Source of the DNA: Mucidula mucida
Lineage: Eukaryota > Basidiomycota > Agaricomycetes > Agaricales > Physalacriaceae
Assembly (NCBI GenBank): GCA_015501055.1
Contig: JADNYV010000541.1
Coordinates: forward strand, 1 to 22,859
DNA length: 22,859 nt
Direction of reading: 5' to 3'
Shown piece after piece: positions 11,143 to 21,221 of the stretch. The position numbers were made by a program, and so were the translations under genes. Positions within the stretch are counted from its first letter, which is position 1; each line of letters begins with the position of its first letter. Under the pieces are notes generated by a model that saw nothing but the letters and a program-made list of their open reading frames with translations, ran no database searches and was not told the DNA's origin.

Positions 11143-11203
11143 GGCGATCCCAAAATAGCAGCCTGGGAAAACAAGGCGATCGCATTTTTCAAAGATTGTC
11201 ATC

Positions 11204-12872
11204 ATGCCTCGCGCACAAAAACCTACTGGAAAATCCCGACACGATCCCCTGCATGTGCAGCTCGAAGGAGATGAAGCAGAGGCTAAATACGGTCGCATAG
11301 CCAAAGCGGGGAAACGCAGAAAGTCACAAAAGAGTTCTGGGGATAACGATGAAGATGACGAGGTAATATTCGTCCTATTAGTATACAACGATGGCTTATC
11401 GTTGTATGAACAGGTCATTCTGGACCCGAAAACATCCAAGCGCATTTTCGAACTGGCCAGGGATCAGCAGCAAGAGCTGGGTCTTCACGATGAAGATGAA
11501 GAGGATGAACCCGATGCCTCATCCGCCTTTCAGCGGCCTCGGATGGACAGAATCCACGACGACGATGAAGAGAGTGACGAAGATGACATGGAGGATCTTG
11601 ACGAAGAGGTGGAAGAGATATTTGTGTGTGCAAATCCTCGTCAGTAAAAGTCCTCCACTGATGATGAACTTCAGGAAATCGACGAAGGAGACATGGAAGC
11701 CCTGGACTCCTTACTACCCGCTAACTCTAGTCAACGACAAACCCTTGCCGACATAATATTCGCAAAACTCAACAGCGCTGAGAATCAAAATGCCGCTGTC
11801 ATACAAAAAATGAAGCAAGGTATGTTACTTACATGTCAAATACCTTGTCGTATTGAACGCTCCGCAAGATCCTTCAAATATCGACCCGGCACTAGGCCTA
11901 GATCCGCGTGTAGTCGAGTCGTATACCAAGTACGCTACCTACCTCTCGTCGCGGGTTCATCACTCTAACCTCACATCAGAGTCGGTCTCTTGCTGCACAC
12001 CTACAAATCCGGCCCGCTCCCCAAACTCTTCAAAGTCATACCATCCCTTCCCGCATGGGCGCGGATCCTCGCGCTCACACACCCAGAGGAATGGTCCCCC
12101 CACGCCTGCCGCGCCGCCACCAAAATCTTCATATCCAACATGAAACCTGATCAGGCGCAGCTGTTCTTGAGCAAGGTCGTGCTCGACGCGATCCGGAACG
12201 ATATCCAGGAGAACAAGAAGCTGAATGTACATTACTACGCCGCGTTAAAGCGATCACTGTACAAGCCCGGCGCGTTCTTCAAGGGAATCATATTTCCCAT
12301 GTTGGATGTACGCTCTTCTTCTTCTTCCCATTCCCGTTTGCATTCACTTATATATTTTTGATTTTCTAGGACGGATGCACATTGAAAGAAGCCACCATTG
12401 TCGCCTCCATTCTCGCGAGGACGAAGATACCCGCTCTTCACGCCTCGGCAGCTCTCCTGCATATAGCGGAGATGGACTACACCGGTCCCAACTCGCTGTT
12501 CATCCGGGTGCTGATTGACAAAAAGTATGAGCTGCCGTACAAGGTCCTGGACGCGCTCGTGTTCCATTTCATTCGCCTGTCGAATACGTACAAGGCGAGC
12601 AAGAAGGGCGATGCGGATCGTCTGCCTGTCCTGTGGCATCAGAGTATGCTGGTTTTCGCACAGAGGTGGGTCTTGGATACTCGCTTTTATTGAGCGTATG
12701 CTGACCGCTGTTTAGGTACGCCTCGGATTTGACGCCTGACCAGAAGGACGCGTTGTTGGATGTGGTGAGGGCTACGCCACATGCGCAGATCGGACCGGAG
12801 ATTCGGAGGGAGCTGGTAAACTCGGTTGTGAGAGGCGCTCCGAGGGAGGATCAGGATGTTGATATGTCTTGA
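11204..12872 (+). CDS. ENP1: Bystin / Enp1, 40S ribosome assembly factor
   Basis: Bystin is needed for 18S rRNA processing and export of the pre-40S subunit, acting in the nucleolus, nucleus and then cytoplasm. Seven exons (11204-11362, 11414-11623, 11675-11819, 11869-11929, 11980-12307, 12370-12665, 12716-12872) total 1356 bases and give 451 residues, close to the usual size. The N-terminus reads [20 protein letters not shown], as in other bystins. It is followed by [36 protein letters not shown] and two long Asp/Glu tracts. The conserved C-terminal half holds [133 protein letters not shown] and [14 protein letters not shown]. Every junction restores this core. Intron 1 (51 bases) has no stop and keeps frame, so retention would add 17 residues. 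The stop lies 283 bases from that of the opposing STI1. Confidence 0.95.
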
Positions 12873-13155
12873 GTTGATGTAGTATTGGTCTCATGTGTTG
12901 TTTGTATTGTATGCCCTTTGACTGCATTGTTAAAAGAAAAGACATCGAGAATGGCAGAGTCCGTGTCTCGTGCAGCGTTTATTGTCTATGTTCATGATCC
13001 AACTATCCATTTTGAAAACAATACATGGCACAGAGCTACCTCACACGCAGGTACGAGTTGCACACAAACAACCGGAACTAGATACAAACGAAATTGAACT
13101 TTAGATTCCACAAATACTCCTCTACAGTAATGTACAACCAAACATAAACTTCTCT

Positions 13156-15306
13156 TTACCGGGTCCTGATGATACCCGCATTAATCAACTTCTGGATCTT
13201 CCCTTTCACTATAGGGTTCTTCATATGGTCTTGCAGCGCCCCAGGATCTGACTGTGCCTGCTGCAATATCTGCTGCATAATGGGGTCGTTCATGATGCTC
13301 GCAACCTCCGGGTCCCGCATCGCGCGCTCAAGTGTCTCCTCCTGCGTCTCCGAGCCGCGCTGAGAGTACAGCGCGTGCTGAATCTTGTTCTCCATCTGCG
13401 TAATCTCCGACGTGTGTTTGTGCTCTGCGTCGTGATCGGTGGCCTCTTGGACGGCCTCAAGCGCCTTGGTGTAGTCACGCATGGTGAAGAGGATGTTCGA
13501 CTTGCGGATGTAGGCCTTGACTGTAGACAGCGCGTTAGAAGACGTAGAGAGGCCATAGAGAAACACATACTGAAATTAGCGTCACGTTTGATAGCTTCAT
13601 TTGCGTCCTTTAGTGCCTCGGGTAAAGCTACAAGCTTCATGTACGCAGCAGCGCGGTTGTTGTAACCCCGCGGGTCACTAGGATCCCGTTTGATACTCTC
13701 AGAGTACTGCTTCACGGCGCCGGCGAAGTCTCCTGCTTTGAAGAGCGTGTTGCCCTCCTCCCGAGCAGACTCGCTCTTCGCGGGGTCAATGTACGCCTGA
13801 CGATCAGCGTCCGCCTTTGCGCGCTCCGCCTCCCGCAGCTTATTCAGAATGTCCGGTGTGCGATGCTCCGTGAGCGACTTTTCGTAAAACTTGATTGCAG
13901 AGGGGAGATCGCCTTTCTTGGAGTACGATGTTCCTATCCGACCGTAGGCCTTTGCGACTAATTTATAATCAGCCCGGATCTACAGGAAGTCAGTATAACA
14001 TGTAGTGGGTCGATGGATGGGATGCATGCTTACCGAACGACCTTCCTCGACGGCCTTTTCACAGGTTGCGATAGCTTTGTCATAGTCGCCTTGTTCAAAG
14101 TAGACAGCTGTTAAAGTAAATTAGCCAACCGAACGAGCTGAAGACTCGAGCGTTAAGCAGCCGATCTTCCAATGTGGTCACGCCATGCCATACGCCGTAG
14201 TCAAAGAGAAAAGACATACCGCCCAAGTTGGTCAAGAATGTAATGTCCTTTGGCCATAGCTCCCACGCCTTCTCGAATAGCTGAGCGGCTTCGTCGAAAT
14301 TGCGCTTCTTGTAAGCTTCACTGCCAGCCTTCTTCGCGTCTTCGGCTGCCTTCTTCGCCTTTGCTTCTTCAGCATCAGCCTCGTCCATCTCAACATCTTC
14401 CTCAGCGGGCGGAGGAGGGGCAGCAGACGGTTTCGAAGTGGATGCCGATGGCGGCGGGGAGGAGGAGGTCTCGGCTTTAGCGTAGCCTTCTGGTAGGTCT
14501 TCGGAACCCTCTGGTCGAGAAAAGCCTTGCATATCGATGCCCATTAAAGCACCTAGAACGTCTATCATGCGTGGGTCGCCGCCGGCAAGCACGCTGTCCG
14601 CCAAACGGGGATTGGCTTGGATGGCTTGTATCTGCAAAGAGCTTGTCAGCGGTATAATCAAAAGATGAATGATGTACCATACCTGCTTCACGAATGATGG
14701 ATCCGCGAGATGCTTTTGGGTACGCGGATTCGACGCCAATTTGCCCAGGAGATTCGGATCCGAGAACATTTTTCCAAGGCCCATCGCATCGTCAGGACCT
14801 TCGTGAGCTGTAGTACAACATTTATAAGAGTGACGCGTGAATCCATCAAAACATACCCTTCGCATCCTGGACCTCCTTCAGGCCCTTGCGTATTGCAGGG
14901 CTGTCTTCAAGCTTTAGACCAGCCTCATACGCAGCAATGGCATCGTCGTATCTTCTCGCGCCATGCAGCGCAGCGCCCTTGCGTGCATAGCCTTTAGCCC
15001 ACGATGAGTTGACAGCAATACACTAGGCAAGAGATTGATTCGCGATCCAGGGCACAATCTGGCGACGCACCTGCTCCGCATCGGCCAAGGCCTCAGCCCA
15101 CTGTTTCTTGCCTGCTTTGGCGGCACTCCGGTTAGAGTAGAGAACGTGGTTCTTGGGGTCGATGGTGATGGCCTGGCTGAAAAGATCGATGGCTTTATCG
15201 TAGTCTTTTGCAGCAAACGCCTTGTTTCCCTGGTCTTTCAGTGCCTACGAGCGGTCAGTTAGAGCTGCTAATGCGAGGCAATAAACGTACTACGCACGTC
15301 AGCCAT
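13156..15306 (-). CDS. STI1: Sti1/Hop, Hsp70-Hsp90 organising co-chaperone
   Basis: This scaffold passes client proteins from Hsp70 to Hsp90 in the cytosol. Minus-strand exons are 15306-15298, 15244-15071, 15022-14857, 14807-14683, 14631-14220, 14107-14034, 13979-13571 and 13520-13156: 1734 bases, 577 residues, near yeast Sti1 (589). The first exon holds only Met-Ala-Asp. The order is TPR1 (from residue 4), DP1 (MGLGKMFSDPNLLGKLASNP to about ALMGIDMQGF), a Pro/Ser/acidic linker, TPR2A, TPR2B and the C-terminal DP2 (ETLERAMRDPEVASIMNDPI to NAGIIRTR). TPR1 keeps the carboxylate-clamp residues Lys6, Asn10, Asn41, Lys71 and Arg75, matching human Hop with an offset of two. In TPR2A the first clamp Asn appears as Ser (KAGSEAYKKRNF), while the later Asn, Lys and Arg remain. 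The intron at 14108-14219 is 112 bases, twice the usual size here. Identity is certain. Confidence 0.96.
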
Positions 15307-15377
15307 GGGTAAGTAACAAAATGAAGGTAAAAGTCAAGAAGAAAAATGAATTATATTATGAATAGCGTGCCAGGCTT

Positions 15378-15395
15378 TTCTGTCAGGTTCTCGAA
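15378..15395 (-). promoter_or_regulatory. Candidate heat-shock element of STI1
   Basis: The 5-base-phased units TTC (15378), TCA (15383, mismatch), TTC (15388) and GAA (15393) match three of four alternating nTTCn/nGAAn units bound by Hsf1. The site lies 72-89 bases upstream of the STI1 ATG. STI1 is a known Hsf1 target in yeast. Binding here is inferred. Confidence 0.45.
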
Positions 15396-15511
15396 TGTAC
15401 GATCGTTTCCTAATTAGTCACGTTTCTCACTTGGCCTCTTTCCTCCACCACGCTTACCATGAAATACCCTTCAGACTCAAGGAATAGGTCTAAGAGCAGG
15501 GGCTAATATCC

Positions 15512-15519
15512 GAAAATTC
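15512..15519 (-). promoter_or_regulatory. Second, minimal heat-shock-like site of STI1
   Basis: GAAAATTC forms a two-unit nGAAnnTTCn site about 206-213 bases upstream of the STI1 ATG. Neighbouring units do not continue the pattern, so it is weaker than the proximal site and could be chance. Confidence 0.25.
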
Positions 15520-16675
15520 TAGCACCTGAGCAAGCTCGGAGCTTCAACCTTTACAACGACATTCGATGCCATCACTCTGTTCACCGGGAACTAGCGTGTC
15601 AAGCTCAAGGAAATAGGTATCTTGAGAATATGGTTCCGCGACACATTTACCACAACGTAAAACTCTCGTCAGTATGACTTCAACGTGAACTCCGCGATGC
15701 TTTCTATTGTACTTTTGTGACGCCACACCGACAAACGGGGAACAGCTTGGGTACTTTCCGACCTCACAGGACATTGGTAGCTCGAGACTCTAATGAGCAT
15801 GGATAAACACACGACTCAGTGGCACCTATTCGTCCACGGTATGGCCGCTCCGCCATCTCCGCGGAGATGGAACTTGCCTCGACATTGACTGGTCTCTTGA
15901 CAAAAACGTTTTTCGGGAACTATCGAAGCCAAGCAGCTTCTGTGGCGTCATCACCGACATTCTGGGAAGGTCCGGCTCTGAGACGAAGTGATCTACTACA
16001 TGTGGAACGCTACCTTTCACACACCAACCGACCTTTTGAGGGTGTGCACATTTCTGTCTATATGAACTCTGTTCCTGATCTTATTCTCATAGATCAACTA
16101 AATTAGCAAGCGCGGAATCTGTTCAATATCTTGGACTACCAGAGAATGTTGCCTATTACATCCGCCTCTTACTCTTGGAATGAATGTACCTTCCTCCACG
16201 TTCCTATACCATTCGTCAACTTGACCCCAGGGCGTCTTTGAGAATCCCCGTTCTGATCTCATCATCAACCGTTTTTCGCTCTTGAACAATGACACTAGAA
16301 ATGTTGACTGATCATAGAGACCGCTTGGATCCGGTTGATTGACCAAACCTGACTTGACCACGTTCAATTATGCTTTGTGTGTCGCAACAACGTCTTGCCC
16401 TCGCTTCCCCAAGACGCAGTTTGGTCCCCGGACAGCAGCATCATATCAACCGGCGTCTTCTGCGTGGGTACTGCCAGAAGCTCTGGACATGTTCGGTTAT
16501 GTCTGTCGCTCTCGTCCATCGGTGGCGCTGCTTCCATTCGGGCTACCTTGCGGGTATTGGCGAGATGGCGTGACTCGTCCGGTTACTTCTGGGGGTACGT
16601 CCCACAGACAGATATACCGTGCGTTCTGGAAGGGAGTGCTAAGGGTTGGTGTGAAAAGGTTCCGAGTTCGCCGGG

Positions 16676-17149
16676 ATGTCGATGAGGCTTGAGGATTTAA
16701 CCTGGACGCCTGAACAGGCTGACTGGTGTCTTTCTTCTCCCCGGTAAGTACATTGAGCATGTTGTCTGTCTTGTACAGGAACGCGACATTTCTGCATGAT
16801 CGCCGTTGGTCGCTTCCTGGTTGGACCTTGCCCTAGAGGATTAGACTGCACAGGAAGATGTTTCCGCGTCTAGTGGCCATGGTGGCGAAGGCAAGCGTTT
16901 CCTTTGCAATCTCGACCCAAAGTTTCTGATTTCATTTATAGAATGCTACTACCTGTGCGGTTACATCACTATCTTGAAGACTCTGGACATCGATACTTCG
17001 GCATATGTGTATACAAAGTCTCGTCGGTGGTTCAACTTTCTGCAACACTCCGACCGTCCGCCTGAGCTGTACCGTCATGCGCCTACAAGAAAGCCCAAAC
17101 GCAGCAGATCAGAGGCGATTACACAACGGAAACTCGCCGAGGTGGGCTG
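16676..17149 (+). pseudogene. Possible decayed or unrecognised gene fragment
   Basis: Two stretches look coding. The first starts at ATG 16676 (MSMRLEDLTWTPEQADW), crosses a possible 35-base intron (16744-16778, GTAAGT to CAG) in correct phase and ends at a TAG at 16834. The second is open from 16845 to a stop at 17147-17149. It contains GEGKRFLCNLDPKFL, ECYYLCGYITILKTLDID, SRRWFNFLQHSDRPPELYRH and a basic tail (TRKPKRSRSEAITQRKLAEV). The two are in different frames and no normal-length intron joins them. A further open piece with a GTAAGG donor follows to about 17241. I do not recognise the family. It may be a relic, a fast-evolving lineage gene, or chance. Confidence 0.25.
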
Positions 17150-18076
17150 AGACCCTTGTTTACTATTATAGGTCGAATGGAATGTATAGGAGAGGGACGA
17201 CATGCCATGTGTTTCAAGAATGGTTGGAGAGACAACCTCAGGTAAGGAACGATACGTGGCCAGATGCAAAGGAACATACGTGAGCGGGACGGCGTTCCAC
17301 CGATCTCGGACGGGGCTTTGCTTCGTGTACCTCTACCTGTCGATGGGTCAAGCTAAGTAGTTGAATCATGGGGTTTAGCGGACTGGACCAGGAGGAAGAT
17401 TGGAGTGCAGAGCAGATGATGTGATGTGCGGTGCGGCTACCGGTTGCTATCCCTCTCTGGTGGACACATAGGGATATGGTGAAATAGATGTTTAAGAGGA
17501 ACGATGTGGCGTCTGTAATTATTTCTTACAGTGTTCTCAGAAGGGAATTACTTGACGGAGGTTTTGCCGGTGTTTAAGGTAATCACCGGTGAACGGCGGA
17601 ATAAGATCGGCGAACGTACTACTACCCCGAATATCGTTTGGTTGATGGAGACCCCCCGTCACCGCGTCGAGAGAGTGAGGCCTGGTATGGGTCGGAGAAG
17701 GACTGGCTGGAAAGCTTGTACCAATCGATTTCACTGCGATGTCAAGGAGGCTTTGAGAGTAAAGGGAGGGGGGCGAACGGAGAGCGTGGAAAGAGCAGAT
17801 TTGCAGCAGAGCCAATCCGTCTATATTACGAATTTGTGTATTAAACCGGATTATCAAAAACGGAAAGATGCCTGCGTGCGATCGTCCTCGCCCACACCCC
17901 GTTCCTTGCTTACTTTTGAACAGTCACTTGTACCCGCCGCCGTCGCTTCTGGGCCTACTCGTTGCCGTCGCACGCCGCCCCCGAGTCCACTGTCGACCAC
18001 GACGACGCCCGCGCCCGCTATTCCCACCCTCCCCTGCCCCCCGCCGATCTACCGCTATCCCCAAAACCCAGGCCGG

Positions 18077-20865
18077 ATGCCAGAGGAATTAACTTCGCCC
18101 ACTGGACCCCCGCGACCCAAACCAGCTCGGAGCGCGACCGCGGCGGGCACCATTCGTACGCGATCGTCGCCCCAGCCCGGCGAGCAGAACGGGGACGCTC
18201 GCCCACAAAAACGCGCGCGAAAAGCAATAAACTGCGAGCCGTGTCGGAACAGCAAGCTGAAATGCGATAGGTTCGATTCATCTCGTGGACTGGGTCGTTT
18301 CTGACTTGGACTGCAGGAGCCGACCGTGTTCATCGTGTGTTTTACGTGGTCCGTCCTTTCCGCCGTGTCCTGCGCGCCGCAGCCCCGCACTGACTGCCCC
18401 GCCATAGGCACCGCCGCGATGTGCTATGCTGATGCCAGAGGTCACGAGAGAACCGACCCCGTCCGCGGAGATGATCACCAGTGCGTCCTACCTATCTTTA
18501 TGCGGTTACCTGACGATCGCTTCGCTGTAGGGCTCACCCACGCGTAGATCCTGCACAGGAATTCGCTAGGATACGACACTCTATAAATCTGCTGGAAACG
18601 TATGTCTATCCGTCAGCCCGCCCTCCGACTGTGACACCTCGGCGACAGAGCGAGGCGGCCCCATCAGCGTCCACCTCCAACTTTATTCCCAAGAGAGAGC
18701 CAGCAGAGCCCGATGTTACCGAAAACACGCCCGGTATGCTCGCTAGTGCAGGTCAAGGCGGGCTTTACGCTGGTCCGACGAGTGCGGCCTTGCATCTGCT
18801 TGGGGCAAGTCCTTTGCTATCGCTCTCCACCTAGCTAGCTCTAACGTTGTCTTTTTTTTGCGTAGGAAAGCGCACTCCGCGCGGACTCCGATACTGCAGA
18901 CAGTCGCCACGGAAGCGTAGATCGAGGCGTCGAAGACTTCCCTGTCCTCCCTCCGGAATACGATCGCGACCTGCTTGCCATGCTACCATCGCTCGACGTC
19001 ATCGACGGCTTAATATCCTTCTACTTTGAATATTGCAACTGGATCTACCGCCATGTCAACGAGCAGAGCTTCAATGCTCAATGGGCTCGTTTCAAAAGCG
19101 GCAACTCTGCCGACCGACTGGTTCTTTCTACTGCGAGCGTACTCATGGCGATATCGGTACACTATCTGCCCATAAACCATCCGCTCGTGGAACAATTCAC
19201 GGAAAGCCACGAGGAACAGGGAAACAAGTTCTTCGAAGTATCGCAGATGGCCCTACAGCGGCGGCAGCACGAAACCAAAAAGTATTCTATAGAGCTTGTG
19301 GAATTGCTCCTAACGCAATGCCACTACCTCACATTGGCAAAGTCGGACACGGAGCTCGTCTGGACGGTACGCGGCGAACTAGTGTCAATAGCTACAGCAC
19401 TGGGGCTACACCGAGATCCGGGCAAGTTCAATATGCATCGTGATACAGCGGAACGGCGGAGATGGGCATGGTGGCATATAATTCTTCTCGAACGGTTGGT
19501 TCATTTTAGCCATCAAAGCGACCGATTTTGACCTCTGATACCAGATGGCAGGCCTTCCTGTTCGGCCGCCCTCTGGCTATCGCATCACACCATTTCGATA
19601 CGCAACTACCCTCTTACTGTGACCCTGCTGTTGACAAGACGGGCCGACTCTACCTTCCTAACATTGCGCTTTTTCGACTGGCGCATATTCTGGGGGACAT
19701 CATGGATGACGCAGTTTCTGTTCGCCCTGTGCGATACGACAACGTCCAGGCCAATGATCGTGCGCTAACTCAGTGGATGGAAAACCTTCCCCACGAGCTT
19801 GACCTGGACGAGTACCGAGTAGCGCGTAATCTTGCCTCTCCTAATACTGCGATGCGTCGGCAAGGTGTGCAGAGCGTCATAATACGGACATCATTCTATC
19901 ACATTCGTTTCACCCTTCACCGTCCTTACGCCGCGCATGCACATGGCTCACCGTCAAGAGCGCTGGGCATAGATGCCCAGAAAGCTGCAGAGAGTTTAGA
20001 GACTGCTGTTGGGGCGGCAGACAAATTAATAACGATGGTGGGACAGTCAAGACCGGACTTTTTGGCAAATTCATCACTGGCGGTACCAGGACATATGAAT
20101 TGGGGTCCATTTCACTGTTTTACTGCGGCCATGTTCTTCTCGTTCCAGCTTATAGCGAATCCCGAACAGCCAGGCGCAGGTCTATTCCGACAAAGCGTGC
20201 GGCGGGCCATGAGCACGCTTGAACAAGCTCGCGGAAGTTCTGTCGCCGACAAGGGATACGAAATCTTGCACGCGCTCACACCACTGTACTCAGGTGACCT
20301 TACACATTTAACACCAGAAGAGAAGGTCAGGAAACGGACCACCATTTTCAGCACTGTTCGTAAGCTCGCCTTCCCGTACCACGACTCGCACGGCCCTCGA
20401 CGCTATGGCGAGTCTTCGAGTGGCCGTGGCTCAGCTGATTCTCCTGCGACCTCTTCCGTTAGTCCACCCATGCAACCCCGTGTCTACGAGCTTCCCCAGC
20501 CCACTCCCAATCTGCAAGGAACGCCACAGAATGTGTACCCGGGCCACATGCAGTCGGTCATTGGATCCATCACGCACTCGCCGGGGATGCAGATGTCGCC
20601 GGGGATGGTGTCTAACCACAGCCACGCGCTCTCGACGCCCACGACATATCAGCCCGACACGTACATCATTCCACAGCAACCGCCAGCACCACAGCAGATG
20701 TACAACGACAATGCCCGGTACTCATCTTACGTACATCCTGTTGACGAGTCGGCGATGTGGGGCGCGGCCGTGGGTTTCGGACAAGGGGAATGGTCCCAAT
20801 TTTTGGACGGAATGTCAGGGGGTGTTCCGTCCTCATCTCGACATAGCCATCCTCAGGGCTCATGA
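18077..20865 (+). CDS. Zn2Cys6 fungal transcription factor
   Basis: This is a nuclear DNA-binding regulator with an N-terminal zinc binuclear cluster and a fungal-specific transcription factor domain. Exons 18077-18270, 18317-18348, 18408-18480, 18531-18804, 18866-19494 and 19545-20865 total 2523 bases and give 840 residues. The cluster Cys residues are 53, 56, 63, 69, 72 and 81 (C-x2-C-x6-C-x5-C-x2-C-x8-C), preceded by the basic RPQKRARKAIN. Two introns cut through the cluster, leaving a 32-base exon. A linker with DPAQEFARIRHSINLLETYV follows, then the regulatory domain: DGLISFYFEYCNWIYRHVNE, GELVSIATALGLHRDPGKFN, RRRWAWWHIILLERWQAFLF, GRPLAIASHHFDTQLP. The last 170 residues are rich in Pro, Ser, Gln and His, typical of an activation region. 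Intron 4 is GC-AG. The start at 18077 is a choice: the frame is open back to 17531, but that part lacks protein-like composition. Target genes cannot be told from this window. Confidence 0.9.
18805..18865 (+). other. GC-AG intron in the transcription factor gene
   Basis: The exon ends GGG and the intron begins GCAAGT, the usual sequence of GC-type donors, with a CTAAC branch point and a T-run before GCGTAG. Both sides are at phase 0. I found no GT donor of matching phase nearby, and reading through meets a stop at 18832-18834. Confidence 0.7.
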
Positions 20866-21221
20866 CACCCGCATATCTCCTGTCTGTGTTGTTCTGTCAT
20901 TCGCGCATCGTGTTTTTGTCTTGGTTTACATCTTATACCTTTTATTTTCTTCGGAATATCTTAAACTTTGTACATGTACCACCAGACTTTATTAACCTCG
21001 CTGTGCACCCACCCCCTTTGTATGTACCAGTGTACCCCGCGCGAATACCTTGATGTAGCCATATACTCGATTGAATGCGTTTTGTTAATTCCGAGAACAT
21101 TGATGTGATGGGATGTTTGAGCATGATAATAACAAACGTTAGCAAGGCTAGACAGAAATATAGTGATACAACCAGAGCAGAGACCATCATACAGACATGA
21201 TATACGTTACAGAAAAAGATG
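20866..21221. other. Convergent 3' flanks, no gene
   Basis: About 356 bases separate the stops of the transcription factor and the nucleoporin gene. The sequence is T-rich near 20930-20960 and A-rich near 21110-21220, as expected for the 3' ends of two facing transcripts. No other feature was seen. Confidence 0.6.

Larger units (their letters stand above)
9190..11203. other. Intergenic region with an inverted-repeat pair
   Basis: About 2 kb lie between the divergent DUF6535 and bystin starts. The minus-strand frames at 9477-9752 and elsewhere show no family features or matching splice sites, so I call no gene. The part from 10527 to 11142 is bounded by imperfect inverted repeats, listed separately. 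The first few hundred bases and the last hundred must hold the promoters of the two flanking genes. Confidence 0.55.
15307..18076. other. Intergenic region, possible decayed gene
   Basis: About 2.8 kb separate the divergent STI1 and zinc-cluster factor genes. The left end holds the STI1 promoter with heat-shock-like sites. The middle (about 15800-17300) has several short plus-strand open stretches with protein-like composition but no continuous gene; the best is listed as a pseudogene candidate. From about 17870 to 18060 the sequence is strongly C-rich, probably the 5' leader of the next gene. No RNA gene or transposon ends were seen. Confidence 0.5.

Noticed and set aside
13156..13566. Open frame starting with MFLYGLSTSS taken as a separate gene
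   Set aside because: Its first part is the read-through of STI1 intron 13521-13570. The rest is the last STI1 exon.
15544..15774. 76-codon minus-strand frame with six cysteines
   Set aside because: No signal peptide, no known cysteine spacing and it lies in the STI1 upstream region. Chance is the simpler explanation.
16377..16685. WD40-like phrase (AVWSPDSS) in a plus-strand open frame
   Set aside because: Only one short resemblance, with no repeats, no WD dipeptide spacing and no exon structure around it.
17531..18076. N-terminal extension of the zinc-cluster factor back to 17531
   Set aside because: The frame is open, but the translation is irregular and compositionally unlike the rest of the protein. 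The ATG at 18077 gives a normal distance to the zinc cluster.
18270..18280. GGTTCGATTC resembling a tRNA B box
   Set aside because: No A box or cloverleaf can be formed around it, and it lies at the donor of a well-supported intron.
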